Below, piece after piece: positions 36,186 through 46,759 of a stretch of DNA of 64,000 bases (position 1 is its first letter; the number at the start of each line of letters is the position of its first letter). The stretch lies in the NCBI GenBank assembly GCA_033398695.1, contig CM065801.1:1860001-1924000 (forward strand), written 5' to 3'. Source of the stretch: Orobanche coerulescens. Taxonomy: Eukaryota > Streptophyta > Magnoliopsida > Lamiales > Orobanchaceae. Under the pieces are notes generated by a model. That model made no database searches. It was given only the letters and a program-made list of their open reading frames with translations, and had not been told where the DNA came from. Both the position numbers and the translations under genes were made by a program.

Positions 36186-38681
36186 TGTAACACCCCAAAC
36201 TAGGCGGATATTACAGTGCCGTGGACCCTCGACTGGGACCCACCAGGCGAATGAAAACTGATGAATTAAATAATATAATTGTAGTACCGAACCATATTAT
36301 ATTACCAAACACTCCGATGAGGAGCTTAAATACAATACACCAGGACAATACAGAATACTAGTATATTTTATATGAAGATAAAATACACCACCCTGAATAA
36401 ATAAACGTCTGAAACGGAATTTGAAGCGGAAATACAACTGAAGGGAAATAAGCATGACTGAAATGACTGAAATGACTGAAATAAACGGAATGACTGGGGC
36501 CCCCTACTAGTATCACTGGGACTCCTCGTCGTCAACATGCTCTTCCCGTGCCTTTGCCTTGCCGTGACCTGAAAACAAAATCCCCCAACGGGGTCAGTTA
36601 CACAGAACAACAATCTTCAAGGGTTGAAAATACACAATCATGATATATCTGGAGTTATGAAATATTCTTAGTTATGAATTACGCTGAAGAGGAGTATCAT
36701 AGTACGCCCGTAGTGTTCTGTGCAAGTGTACAAGACGGATGACCGGACACACCCGTCCTTGTACCTAATTAGTCTCACGGAGTTAATCTTTACCGTGTGC
36801 ACAGTCCAATGTATCACTCCCAATACATGGCCATCACGTGCCCGACTAAAAATTCCATACATCCGCACCCGGCCACGCAATATGAACCCAGAATGTCATA
36901 TGAACGAGGATGACCATAATGAATATCAATGAATAATAATAATCTGACAAAGTCGAGAATGACTCACCGAGATGAAAGTGATAATGAAGTGATTGATAGT
37001 TTCAATGAAATGATTGGAACCGCCGTTCCTCGTTAATGATGTGATTATTCGACAATTACAAGTCTCAATATGATTAATACGATGATAAATCAGTTATGAT
37101 TATAAATGATCAAGAACAAAAGGAATGAATATCCTTTTAACCGAGTAAGAATCAACTTACACAATACCGATGACAATGTCCTTCCACGAACAACGTCCTA
37201 ATCGACATACCGGTCGCTCGAACAACCTTGAATAACAATAATTACCAACAACTGTTCAATACACGTATCAAGCAATGAAACACGACTAACCCAAAAGTCG
37301 ATACAACGATAATCAAACTCATAGGGGCATTCTAACGAATACGTAACAAACCACACAACTTCGAAAATATTCAATCCCGAATATATCGAAACCAACATCA
37401 AAATGAGTATTTCGGACCATCGAAACACTTCAATGATATCAATAATCCCATAAGAATCCACAATTCGAGTTAACGACAACATCTAAACGAAAACCCCCCA
37501 AAACATCAAAGTCAACCCCAAGGTGTTCTTGAATCAAACCTCAAAATTGATATTAAATCCGTAGGAATATATTTATCCAAGGTAGATAATCCATATCTAA
37601 CATATTCCAACAATAATCCAACCTTACACGAAGAAATCGGGAGGAAAAACCCAAAAATCCGAAATTCTAGATCCAAGAAGATTATTACCTTGATTTGATG
37701 TGCTGAGGATGATGAAATGATGATTAATCCAAAAGATAAGCTTGAAGATGATGATTGATGTTTACACCTCGAAGAGCACTCTCCAAATCGCCCGGAATCG
37801 CCCGAAACTGCCGAAGAAACGAAGAGAAATGATAAATGACGAAGTAAGGGCTGAACTGTCCTATTTATAGCAATCCCAGTTTAGCGCGCGCTATCCCCAG
37901 TTCTTAGCGTGCGCTAATGGGTGTTTTGGGTAGTCCAGTACCCACTGTCCGAACACGGTAGCGTGCGCTACGTATCTTTTGTAGCGTGCGCTACAACCAT
38001 GCCAATAGCGTGCGTTAACACCCATGGTTAGCGTGCGCTAACGAATTATCTGATGCCCAGTACTGGAGTCCAGAAACCGTTTGTCCTCTGATCTGATCTC
38101 GGTAGCGTGCGCTACAACCAATATTTAGCGTGCGCTACAATATCGATTGCGTACGCTAAAAACAACTCATAGCGTGCGCTATGAATTAATCCAATGTAGT
38201 CCAGTAGCCAATGGGCTCAACCTGATTCGACCTTAGCGCGCGCTATACCGACTGCATAGCGTGCGCTACTACGGCCTACTAGCGCGCGCTACTTACCATT
38301 CGTAGCGTGCGCTACATATAACTCACCTGCAGTCCAGTGCCTTCTGGACTGCAGCCAGGACAACATTAGAGTGCGCTAATGCTGAGTGGCAGCGTGCGCT
38401 ACCTGTACTCAATTAGCGCATGCTAAAGAGAGTATGTAGCGTGCGCTACTCCTCACACACAGCCCACCATGAAAATGACAATGATGATACGCTCGGCCCG
38501 ACTATCCAACCGGGTTGAATGAGAAAATAACACTGATACGTGATACTAATAAACTCCGAACGGTGAATACAATGAATGAAAAATGAATGACGAATGATCA
38601 TTAGTGAGTGAAAAATACTGAGTGACAATTACAGAATGATATTACTGAATGATAATGGCTGAATTACAACCGGATATTACA
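36186..38681 (-). mobile_element. Solo gypsy-type LTR, TSD TACGT
   Basis: On minus it starts TGTAATATCCGG (38681) and ends GGGGTGTTACA (36186). The perfect 5-bp duplication TACGT is at 36181-36185 and 38682-38686. No internal region is present, so it arose by recombination between LTRs. It interrupts the Ulp1-type gene. Its 3' end layout is shared with the LTRs ending at 14693 and 45122. Confidence 0.95.
37861..38452 (-). promoter_or_regulatory. TAGCGCACGCTA array (about 18 copies), palindrome and TATA box
   Basis: Eighteen full or one-to-two-base variant copies of TAGCGCACGCTA (minus-strand reading) lie at about 30-bp average spacing in 37880-38452. AGTCCAGTGCCTTCTGGACT lies at 38331-38350. 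TATAAATAG on minus is at 37861-37869, about 10 bp downstream of the last word. This is the U3 promoter region of the solo LTR by position. Confidence 0.75.
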
Positions 38682-39700
38682 TACGTCACTCAGTTTCTGG
38701 TGCATCCCACAGTCACCATTCTCAGAGTCAGTCTAGTCACCATTCTGAGATCGAGCACAATCATCATTCTCATATTCAGCATTCTCTTCAGCGGACTGAG
38801 TAGCCCCTTCAGCCGACTCTGCTGTTTTTGGATTATGTGCATCATTACTAGCCATTTGATGCGCCGTTTCAGCAGTATGTTACGATGTTCGATGGTTTCA
38901 GGACGAGCATCATTATAGTACGATGTTTCCCGACCAGAATAGTAGTTCTTAGCAGCAGCCTCCATTTCAAATTGAGCAGCCAGTTTTTCAGATCGAGCAG
39001 CCGATTGTACATGTCTCTGATTGTTATAGTTGTGAGAGGGATGGTGAGGGTGATGAAGTTGGTGAGAGTGTCAGGCCGCAGCAGTTGGGTGAGCGTAGTC
39101 TTCCACCACGAGTGAGTCGACCCTCTGCTGCTCTTCGGGTGCCTTTTGTGGTGGCGCCTCCAAGAAATAGTGAGGCTCTGAAGAAGTTGTACGTACAGTT
39201 TAGGGAGCAGCCACGTGATGCTATTGTGCGGTGTTTGGAGACTGGGCATGTTCTCACCCAGGAATTATTTGATCGGATAGAGTCTAGCCCTGAAGACTTT
39301 GATGCCGAGGTGATAGATTGTTATGTGCTTGCCACTCGAGCGAGGCTTCGGAGGGGAGACCGCAGTGTTGGTGTCGGTAGAGTTGGCACTGTACTTGCCG
39401 GCTCCTAATTTTACGTAAGTTTTTTATAAATTACTCGTCTGTATATCATTGGTGTGATGTGAAAGTTTTTTTATTTTGTGGTTTAGTTTTTTGTAATTAG
39501 TTGGCCAACGAGTTTGCAAAACTCCATCCGGATGATCCACTTTTTATCAAGGTGAGAGCGAATCCGGTTTACAAGGGTTGGAAAATGCGAGGACTTCATG
39601 ACAGGTCTTGATACATCAAATGCAGTTCCATAGTCAAATTGCAACGAAATAAGTTTGAAATTGATATTTGTAAATAATTCACTATGTTTGATGTGATGAT

Positions 39701-39702
<2 letters not shown>

Positions 39703-39738
<36 letters not shown>
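39703..39738. repeat. (TA)n microsatellite
   Basis: About 17 TA units followed by CACACA, inside an intron-like part of the Ulp1-type pseudogene. Confidence 0.92.
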
Positions 39739-39747
<9 letters not shown>

Positions 39748-40059
39748 TTTGTCCCAACAGATCATTGCCAATTGTTGCCTCGACCAGAGCCACTGGGTGA
39801 CTATCAAGATTAACATCATAATATGGACCGTGGAGTTGTATGATTCCTTGTCACACCAACATCAAGGTGGTCGATACTGATTCAACCAACTGGGACCAAT
39901 TACTCGTCTGATGCCTCGTTTGCTAGCTCAATCTGAGTACTGGCTGAACAACCAATCGACGAAAAAATATGACATGGAGATGAGTTTCAAAATTATGCCA
40001 CAAGTGTTGGAATATAAAACGCAGCGGAAGGGAGATAGATTGGATTGAGTAGATTTGGT

Positions 40060-40616
40060 TAGGGCTAGGACCGGTTCGGTTCTTGGTAAAAAATTAAAGA
40101 ACTGGGATCGGTTTTTAAATACATAAACCGGTTCGATTTTTCACCACTTTTTTCAGGAATCGAATTAGGAATTGAAACCGAAAAAACCGATTTTTTCTTC
40201 AGGAACCGAATTAGGAACCGGAACCGAATTTAATATGTAAAAACCTTGTTTTTCGGTTCTTTTAAGAATCGAATTGTGCAAAAAAACCAAATTTTGTAAA
40301 AAAAAAAAACAAATTTTGAGTAGAAACCGAATTTAATGTGCAATATTTTGAACAAAATACATTTAATTTGCTTTATTTTATGCATATATTATATAAAAAT
40401 TTATATATAATATTATTTTTATTATTATATAGATATATAACCGGTTCCAAATCGGGTTTTTCAAACATCATAAAATAGGAACCGGAACTGAACTATTACA
40501 AAGGAACCGGATTAAGAACCGGAACCTGTTAATAATAAAAAAACCGGAACCGAAATTGAAATTTTCGGTTCGGCTCTTATTAAAATTCGGTTCTTCGGGT
40601 AAAAATCCTAGCCCTA
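40060..40616. mobile_element. hAT-like MITE with GGAACCG words
   Basis: Termini TAGGGCTAGGA and TCCTAGCCCTA, flanked by GATTTGGT (40052-40059) and GATTTAGT (40617-40624), a 7/8 match. The interior is made of CGGTTC/GAACCG words and an AT-rich centre. The sister arm at about 44475-44490 lacks it. Confidence 0.85.
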
Positions 40617-41107
40617 GATTTAGTTTTATAAACTCACCAACAAAAATCGCGGATCTATTTAGGTTTGTCAATTAATTAATTAAACATATTAATCAACAAT
40701 TTAAATACATATATTTACGTAGTCTAATTGATAATCGATAACTTTGAAGCAAAGTGGTAGAAAATTCCTTCTGGGTCGATTGAACTCCCCTTCGTACTCC
40801 TCCTTGATTTTCTTGTATTTCTACCTCAAAATCTTCTAGAGTATATCCCGCCTAAGATCCAGATATCGTGTGGGCAATAATCTACCGGATCAAACTTGGC
40901 CTTGCAGTATGGGATCGGCCGAACCACTATTGTTCCTCAAGAATATCTCGATTTTCTCTCTATTTTTCTTGATGATATTTTAGAAAATTTTTGTTTTTAT
41001 CAAATTGTGGAATCAAAGACACAAGTCAAGATCCACAATTAAAACACACAAAAAATCAAAAATCTTGTTCAATAATGAGTGAAAAAATCGGCCAACGCTA
41101 CTCTAGG

Positions 41108-41527
41108 TAGGGGTATTCAAAAATATCCGATATCCGAAAATCCAAAGTTTCGGATATCCGGAACTTTGGATTCGGATATCGGATAGTACTTTTCAGAAAT
41201 ATCGGATATCCGAAATATCCGAAAAATCCTAAAAATTTTATTTTTTTATATTTTAAATAATAGAAGGTATTCGGATATTCGGATATCCAATATACATATC
41301 CAATTTTTTTCGGATATTTGTATATCCGATATCCGAATCCGAATATTTTTTTCGAATATAAGGATATCCGAATATAATTCATATTTTTTCCGGATATTCA
41401 GATATCCGATATCCATATCCGAAATTTTGGATATTTGATTTTTCGGATATCTGAAATTTCGGATACGAATATCGGATATCAAAATTTACTATCCGAATTT
41501 TCGAATATCCGGTTTTGAACACCCCTA
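41108..41527. mobile_element. hAT-like MITE with GGATATCC words, TSD ACTCTAGG
   Basis: Termini TAGGGGTATTCAAAA and TTTTGAACACCCCTA, with the perfect 8-bp duplication ACTCTAGG (41100-41107 and 41528-41535). The interior is an array of TCGGATATCCGA-type words. The sister arm at about 42388-42398 shows the single uninterrupted target. Reading frames inside it (Ile/Ser/Asp-rich) are artefacts of the repeats. Confidence 0.95.
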
Positions 41528-41659
41528 ACTCTAGGGACCTTAAGGAGGATAAGGTAAGGACTCTCAATATATTTTATCTTACCATATTAGAATGCTTCCT
41601 AATATAATGAATCTATTAATATCAACTTAGTCCACTAAAAGGTTGAGCTCCTACCAAAA

Positions 41660-42239
41660 TCCCAAATTACGAAATTGAGCTCCTATACGTACATGGATCC
41701 GTTTCATCAGGTTGACGAACAACCCTCCCACTACGACGAGGCGTGTTCTTAGTTTGCGTATCCACAATAGTGTCGATACGTGGTACACTAGGTGTTTGTA
41801 CAATTGGTATTGTCGAAATCTCCCCCCTAAGTTCCTATAGAATGATCTCACTCCTAGGCTTGTGGCTTATTATGAAGTCCTCCTCTAAGAATCGGGCATT
41901 GGTGCTAACAATGACCTTCTGATCTTTAGGACTATAGAATAAGCCACCTTTCGTTCCCTTCGAATATCCTACAAACACTCGTACTTCTATGCGAGATGCC
42001 AGCTTATCAGCTTCCTTATTCAGCACGTGTGCTGGTGAACCCCAAATCCGAACATGTCCTAGACTCGGCAATAGTTTACAAGACAAAATAGGCAAATCAT
42101 AATACCTCATCATTGACCTAACCATCTCTAATAAAGTACGATTCCTTCGTTCAGCAACACCATTTTGTTGTGGTGTACCAGGCGCAGTGAGATGGGAAGT
42201 GATCCCCTCATGTGGCAAGAAATGAGGAAGTAATCCCAA
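41660..42239 (-). pseudogene. Ty1/copia integrase fragment
   Basis: The clear part (42239-41835) has the integrase core motif LTAPGTPQQNGVAERRNRTLLEM followed, after a deletion of the tryptophan-rich middle, by HVRIWGSPAHVL and FVGYSKGTKGGLFYSP. These are hallmark plant copia integrase C-terminal motifs. Truncated on both sides by the inverted arms. Confidence 0.85.
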
Positions 42240-42594
42240 ATTTTGTAATTTGGGATTTTGGTAGGAAATGCAATATGGTAAGATATTAATAGTGGACTAA
42301 GTTGATATTAATAGATTCATTATATTAGGAAGAGTCCTAATATGGTAAGATGAAATCTATTGGGAGTCCTTACCTTATCCTCCTTAAGGTCCCTAGAGTA
42401 GCCCAAAACACCTGTATATAGGACTATGGGGTGGTCGATTTTACTACTCAATATTGAACAAGAATTTCATTTTGTTTGTATGTTTTAATTGTGGATCTTG
42501 ACTTGTGTCTTTGATTCTATAATTTAGTAAACACAAATTTTTTCTAAAATATCATTAAGAAAAATAGAGAAAAATTGAGGTATTCTTTAGGAAC

Positions 42595-44165
42595 TCCACG
42601 ACTGAGGGAGGTCCACGACTGAGGCCATTCATCTCGTCAGACGCCTTATGGAGAAGTTTAGAGTGCGGCGTAAGGACCTCCATATGGTGTTCATAGATGT
42701 AGAGAAGGCTTATGATAGCATTCCGCGCGATGTTATTTGGAGGAGTCTAGTAGAGAGGAGGGTGTCGTTGCCGTTCGTTAGGGCGATCCAAGACATGTAC
42801 TCCCAAGCTAGAACGTGCGTTAGGACCCCAGTTGGTGACACCCGGTATTTTCCGGTTGAGATAGGGCTACACCAGGGGTCGGCGCTAAGTCCTCTTCTCT
42901 TCGCTCTAATCCTTGACGTCATTTCGCGAGGGATTCAAGATGGCATCCCGTGGTGCATGCTTTTTGCTGACGACATTGTGTTAGTGGCGGAGTCGATGAG
43001 GGTGGTGAACTCGAAGTTGGAGCTTTGGAGGGCTAAGTTAGAATCCCAGGGCTTGCGTGTGAGCCGGTCTAAGACCGAGTATCTCTGGTGTAACTTTATT
43101 AGTGAGGCCAACGAGGAAGATGTTGAGGTAATGATTGCGGATCAGATCGTACCCCGTACGGATAAGTTCAAGTATCTGGGTTCGATCATTCAGAAGGAAG
43201 GTGAGTGTGAAGATGATGTCATGCATCGCATCAAGGCGGGGTGGCTAAGGTGGAGAGCAGCGACTGGAGTCCTGTGCGACAAGAAAGTCCCTCTAAAGAT
43301 GAAGGGTAAATTCTATAGAGCGGTAATCCGACCTGCTATGTTGTATGGCTCCGAATGTTGGGCGATGAAGAAGTCGCTTGAGAGCAAGTTGGAAGTGGCT
43401 GAAATGAGAATGTTACGTTGGTCGTGTGGTCGCACAATGTTAGATAGAATTGCGAACGGGGTTTTCAGGAACGCGCTGGAAGTGGCGCCCATTTCAGCGA
43501 AAGTTAGGGAAGGGAGATTGAGATGGTTTGGCCACGTCCGCAGGAGGCAGACATCTGCTCTGGTAAGGAGGGTCGAGAGTTTAATGGTTGTCGGGGAGAG
43601 GAGGAGAGGCAGACCGATGAGGACGTGGGAGGAGCAACTGAGGTTAGATTTGAAGGCCTTAAACCTTTCTAAGACCATGACTGTGGATAGGTGCGTTTGG
43701 AGGCGCCAGATCAGAGTTGTGGATTCTTTTGTAGGGAGCGGTGCTGTAGTTGAGAGCCTCAGGGTTGGGTTGTCTCGGTTAGCTTTGACCTAGAGCATTG
43801 CATTTTTAGTTTTATGTATATTTTATCCTATTGTCTTTGCATGTGTTGTATTTTTGACAGGGAGCTGTGCGCAGAGCCAACCTCTCTTTTGTTAGAGCAG
43901 CGTTCATCGGGAGTGAAGTATCCAAATTCCGCTTAGGTAAGTCCCATGTGGATCAAGCCATGGGCTCAGGTATGGTCTCGAGCTTTTTTGAATCATATGC
44001 TTTCCTTTGTATTTATCACACAAGATTCTGTTGTGCACTAAGCTGGGGGTCTTCACGGAAACAGCCTCCCTACCGTAATAAGTAGGGGCATGGTCTCGTA
44101 CATCCTACCCTCCCCAGACCCTGCTCTGAGCGGGATATACTGGGTATGTTTGGTTTGGTTTGGTT
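42595..44165 (+). mobile_element. 5'-truncated RTE-clade LINE, TSD TTTAGGAAC
   Basis: It is inserted in the right copia-like arm and flanked by TTTAGGAAC (42586-42594 and 44166-44174). The 5' junction holds a small duplication of CCACGACTGAGG. The 3' end is a GGTTT-rich short repeat (TTTGGTTTGGTTTGG). The 3' UTR (about 44050-44130) matches the tail in GUN1 intron 1. Confidence 0.88.
42610..43793 (+). pseudogene. RTE LINE reverse transcriptase, C-terminal two thirds, uninterrupted
   Basis: An open frame continues from the truncation point to a stop at 43791-43793 (at least 381 codons from 42648). Motifs: STTEAIHLVRRLMEKFR, FIDVEKAYDSIPR, LHQGSALSPLLFAL, the catalytic FADD and KYLGSII. The endonuclease domain is missing through 5' truncation, so it is not autonomous. 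The lack of stops indicates a young copy. Confidence 0.85.
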
Positions 44166-44532
44166 TTTAGGAACAATAGTAGTTTAGCCGATCCATATTG
44201 CAGTCCAAGCAGTTCGGTAGATTGTTGCCCACACGACATCCGGATAAAGGCGGGATATACTCTAGAAGGTCTTGAGGTAGAAATACAAGAATATCAAGGA
44301 GGAGTACGAGGAGGAGTTCGATCGACCCGGAGGGATTTTCTACCACTTCGCTTCAAAGGTATGAATTATCAATTATACTGCGTAAATATACGTATTTAAA
44401 TTTTTAATTAATCTGTTTAATTAATTAATTGACAAACCTAAATAGATCCGATATTTATGTTGGTTAGTTTATAAAACCAAATATCAATTCATACAATCCA
44501 ATATTGCTTCCGCTGCGTTTTATATTCTAACA
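44166..44532 (-). repeat. Outer part of the right copia-like arm
   Basis: Reverse complement of about 40005-40930 without the 40060 MITE. It ends at the terminus TGTTAGAATATAAAACGCAG (minus reading). Confidence 0.8.
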
Positions 44533-45116
44533 GACCCAACCCAAAGTCCCGGCAGTACCGGGGTCCGGAAATGAAATGATCCAATTACGCATTGGACGTT
44601 GATGCTCATGCTCGCTCGCAGATTGATGGTCAGATGATGAGTTACGAAGACTCCTAATCCTATCCATTTGATCAGGTTGACGAACCCAAACAAGAAACTC
44701 CACATATAGTGACTCAAGCAAGTCTTTACAACAATCTTCATATTCGGATGTATGCACCTCCCCACTTTCCTCATCTTCCCCGTATTGATAATATTTGGAA
44801 GGCATGTCATAATTTTATGTTGTCGGGTTCTACTCTCGAGCTGCTACATCCCATATTAACCTCGGGAGTGGACGAGCTGTCGTTCTCAACATAGACCTCA
44901 GGATCCTCTTTGTATTATACTAATAATCGAAGTATCTCGGTATCGCCCCGTAATAGGACTTTTACTTTGTTTCTCTTGGCCATGTGTGTCAAGTACCATA
45001 ATGTGTAATCGGACTCATTTGGACTACCCAAATCCTCTATGATAACCCCCACGAGGTTTGCACGACTAACTTTGCTCGTGTCGATGTAGACAAAAAAGTC
45101 CCCGTCTACATATGTC
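44533..45116 (-). pseudogene. mudrA-type transposase N-terminal region, continuation
   Basis: It continues the frame that begins at 53798 once the gypsy element and one TSD copy are removed. Motifs include STYVDGDFFVYIDTSK, LVGVIIEDLG and LWYLTHMAKR, with LLRGD near its end, as in the N-terminal domain of MURA-type transposases. A TAA stop follows LRLLV near 44915. The frame resumes with YKEDPEVYVEND before further stops. The catalytic DDE region is absent, replaced by the copia-like remnant at 44532. Confidence 0.7.
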
Positions 45117-45121
45117 GATCG

Positions 45122-46724
45122 TGTAACACCCCCAAGACGATCAGGGCATATTACAGCACCGTGGACCCCACACTTTGGAGTCTACCAGGCTAACGCACCA
45201 AAACGACATACGACAAAAGACATACATCATCGACAACAGACAATTTCTCAATCCACGACATTTAAATCCAAAGACTGAAATTTGACAATACAATTTGACA
45301 TCAAATCCATTTCCAAAACGGGTACATAAAATTAATAAATTCAAGAAAGAAGTACTCGAGTACTTAAGCAAATGACATAATAAGGAAATCCCAAAACAAG
45401 ACACCAATAGACAACTCTTGAACAGAATCACGCCTGCCCATCATCCCCGTCGGACCGTCCCTAGGTGAACATACACATATCCATACACAACAACCACGGA
45501 AAGCCATAATTCAAATACTAGAACATGCAAACAAATGTAAAGTACTTGCCTTTGAGACATCTTCGAAGAATCGGGAATGAATAACGACTACGAACGATCC
45601 GGATGGAAAACGACGGTTCCTAAACGAAGGATTAACATAACTCAGTCCTATCGGACAACAAAAATCAAATGGTATACGCCCATAACCCCGATTACAAACT
45701 ATGACAATATACGTTCGATCGATACGGGCGAGGGTTTACGCAAAATCTCCCCAAATCGATAATTCGCAAATTAAACTCGATGAAATCGGATTGGGAATCA
45801 CCCAATAAGAACAATTGGTAAGGAATAATACAACATACTTGAACAATTCGAGATTAATCAAGCAAAACCCAAAAACCTCCAAAAATTGACAAAGTTAGGG
45901 TTCTAAGCCAATTACCTCGGATTCGGACGGTGAAAGATGATTACTTAGAAGATGATATGCTTCTACGATCTCACGGTGATGAAGGATGAAGAATACATGG
46001 GTTTGAAGTGATGGAAATGGCCCTGGAGGTTCTGGTGTCGCCCGACGAAGAAAAATGAGAGAAGGGATGAGAATTGATGTTCTGACTTCTGCCCGCTGTT
46101 CTTAAAACAGCAGGCTGTTACTGCCGTAACAAGGGCTGCATTACGGCCGTAACAAGGCCAACATTACGGCCGTAATGAATGGGGTGTTACGGCCGTAACA
46201 CTCTACTGGACAGCAGTCTAAGAAGCTGTTGTCCGAACTGTCCCAGACGACTTCGAAACCTGAACCTGCTATCGAACCAAAAATATGGTTACGAAGTATA
46301 TTCGATGACGAACCTAACCGTTAAAAGAAAATACAATTCCGACTATCGGGGAATCCGAAATATGATAAATAAGATGAAATTCCCTAAATTTATAGGAATT
46401 TACAAAAATGGACCAAGTGTCCGAAAATCACGATACGACATCAGATTGACAAACCAAAACTCACAACACAAACAACTCAACCATACGAACTTATGTAAAC
46501 AAAGAAACAATGAAAACGAATAAGTTTTACGAGAATCGAACGTGCATACGACAAAACACAACATAGAATGGATTTATGTAAAAACATCTTCAAAACTCGT
46601 CCAAATGGAAAAACTCCAAGAATAAAGTAGATTCAAAATGTTGAAACGGTTACAAGCGAGTTGATAAAAATAGGCATACACCAAAAATGGAAACTGCTAA
46701 AAATGGAAAGGTACGGATATTACA
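45122..46724 (-). repeat. 3' LTR of the gypsy element (1603 bp)
   Basis: It is shorter than its partner because about 335 bp matching 52140-52495 are missing near 45445. It has an extra stretch of about 33 bp near 46652-46685 that the 5' LTR lacks. Confidence 0.92.
46112..46200 (-). promoter_or_regulatory. TTACGGCCGTAA word array in the gypsy LTR
   Basis: Four copies of TTACGGCCGTAA or one-base variants lie in about 85 bp. The matching array in the 5' LTR is at 53165-53250. A half-site CTACTGGACAGCAGTC follows at about 46202-46221. No clear TATA box is seen downstream. Confidence 0.6.
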
Positions 46725-46736
46725 TTCTCCCCCTCT
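46725..46736 (-). promoter_or_regulatory. Polypurine tract of the gypsy element
   Basis: AGAGGGGGAGAA on minus, ending directly at the 3' LTR start TGTAATATCC. Confidence 0.85.
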
Positions 46737-46759
46737 AAAAAGAAGTTTCGTCCCGAAAC

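Larger units (their letters stand above)
34186..40004 (+). pseudogene. DUF1985/Ulp1-type (C48 protease-like) gene of the Mutator-like element
   Basis: Candidate exons: 34186-34284 (33 codons), 34665 to about 35492, about 35595-35834 and following. Later parts lie beyond the solo LTR (38687-39413, 39502-39551, 39760-40004). The DUF1985-like part includes FMARDFAMITGLHFGN near 34945-34995. The Ulp1-type C48 signature is near 39775-39845: a His in SHWV and a downstream ELYDS aspartate. A stop after 34676, a frameshift near 34900, a stop at 35832, a solo LTR at 36186 and the truncation at 40004 show it is dead. The family's role in transposition is not settled. C48 proteases normally cleave SUMO-type tags. 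Confidence 0.75.
40005..44532. mobile_element. Copia-like remnant with inverted LTR-like arms
   Basis: The left end TGTTGGAATATAAAACGCAG (40005) and right end CTGCGTTTTATATTCTAACA (44532) are inverted copies. The arms run 40005 to about 41670 and about 42240-44532, about 670-710 bp each once nested elements are removed. They face away from an integrase fragment on minus. Normal LTRs are direct repeats, so this is a rearranged structure. No target duplication is seen (ACAAG and GACCC). Confidence 0.7.

Noticed and set aside
37880..38452. Regularly spaced repeats resembling a CRISPR array
   Set aside because: The repeat is only 12 bp, spacing is irregular, the context is a plant LTR, and no cas genes are present.
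41098..41567. Ile/Ser/Asp-rich open frames of 62-94 codons
   Set aside because: They are translations of GGATATCC repeats within a MITE.
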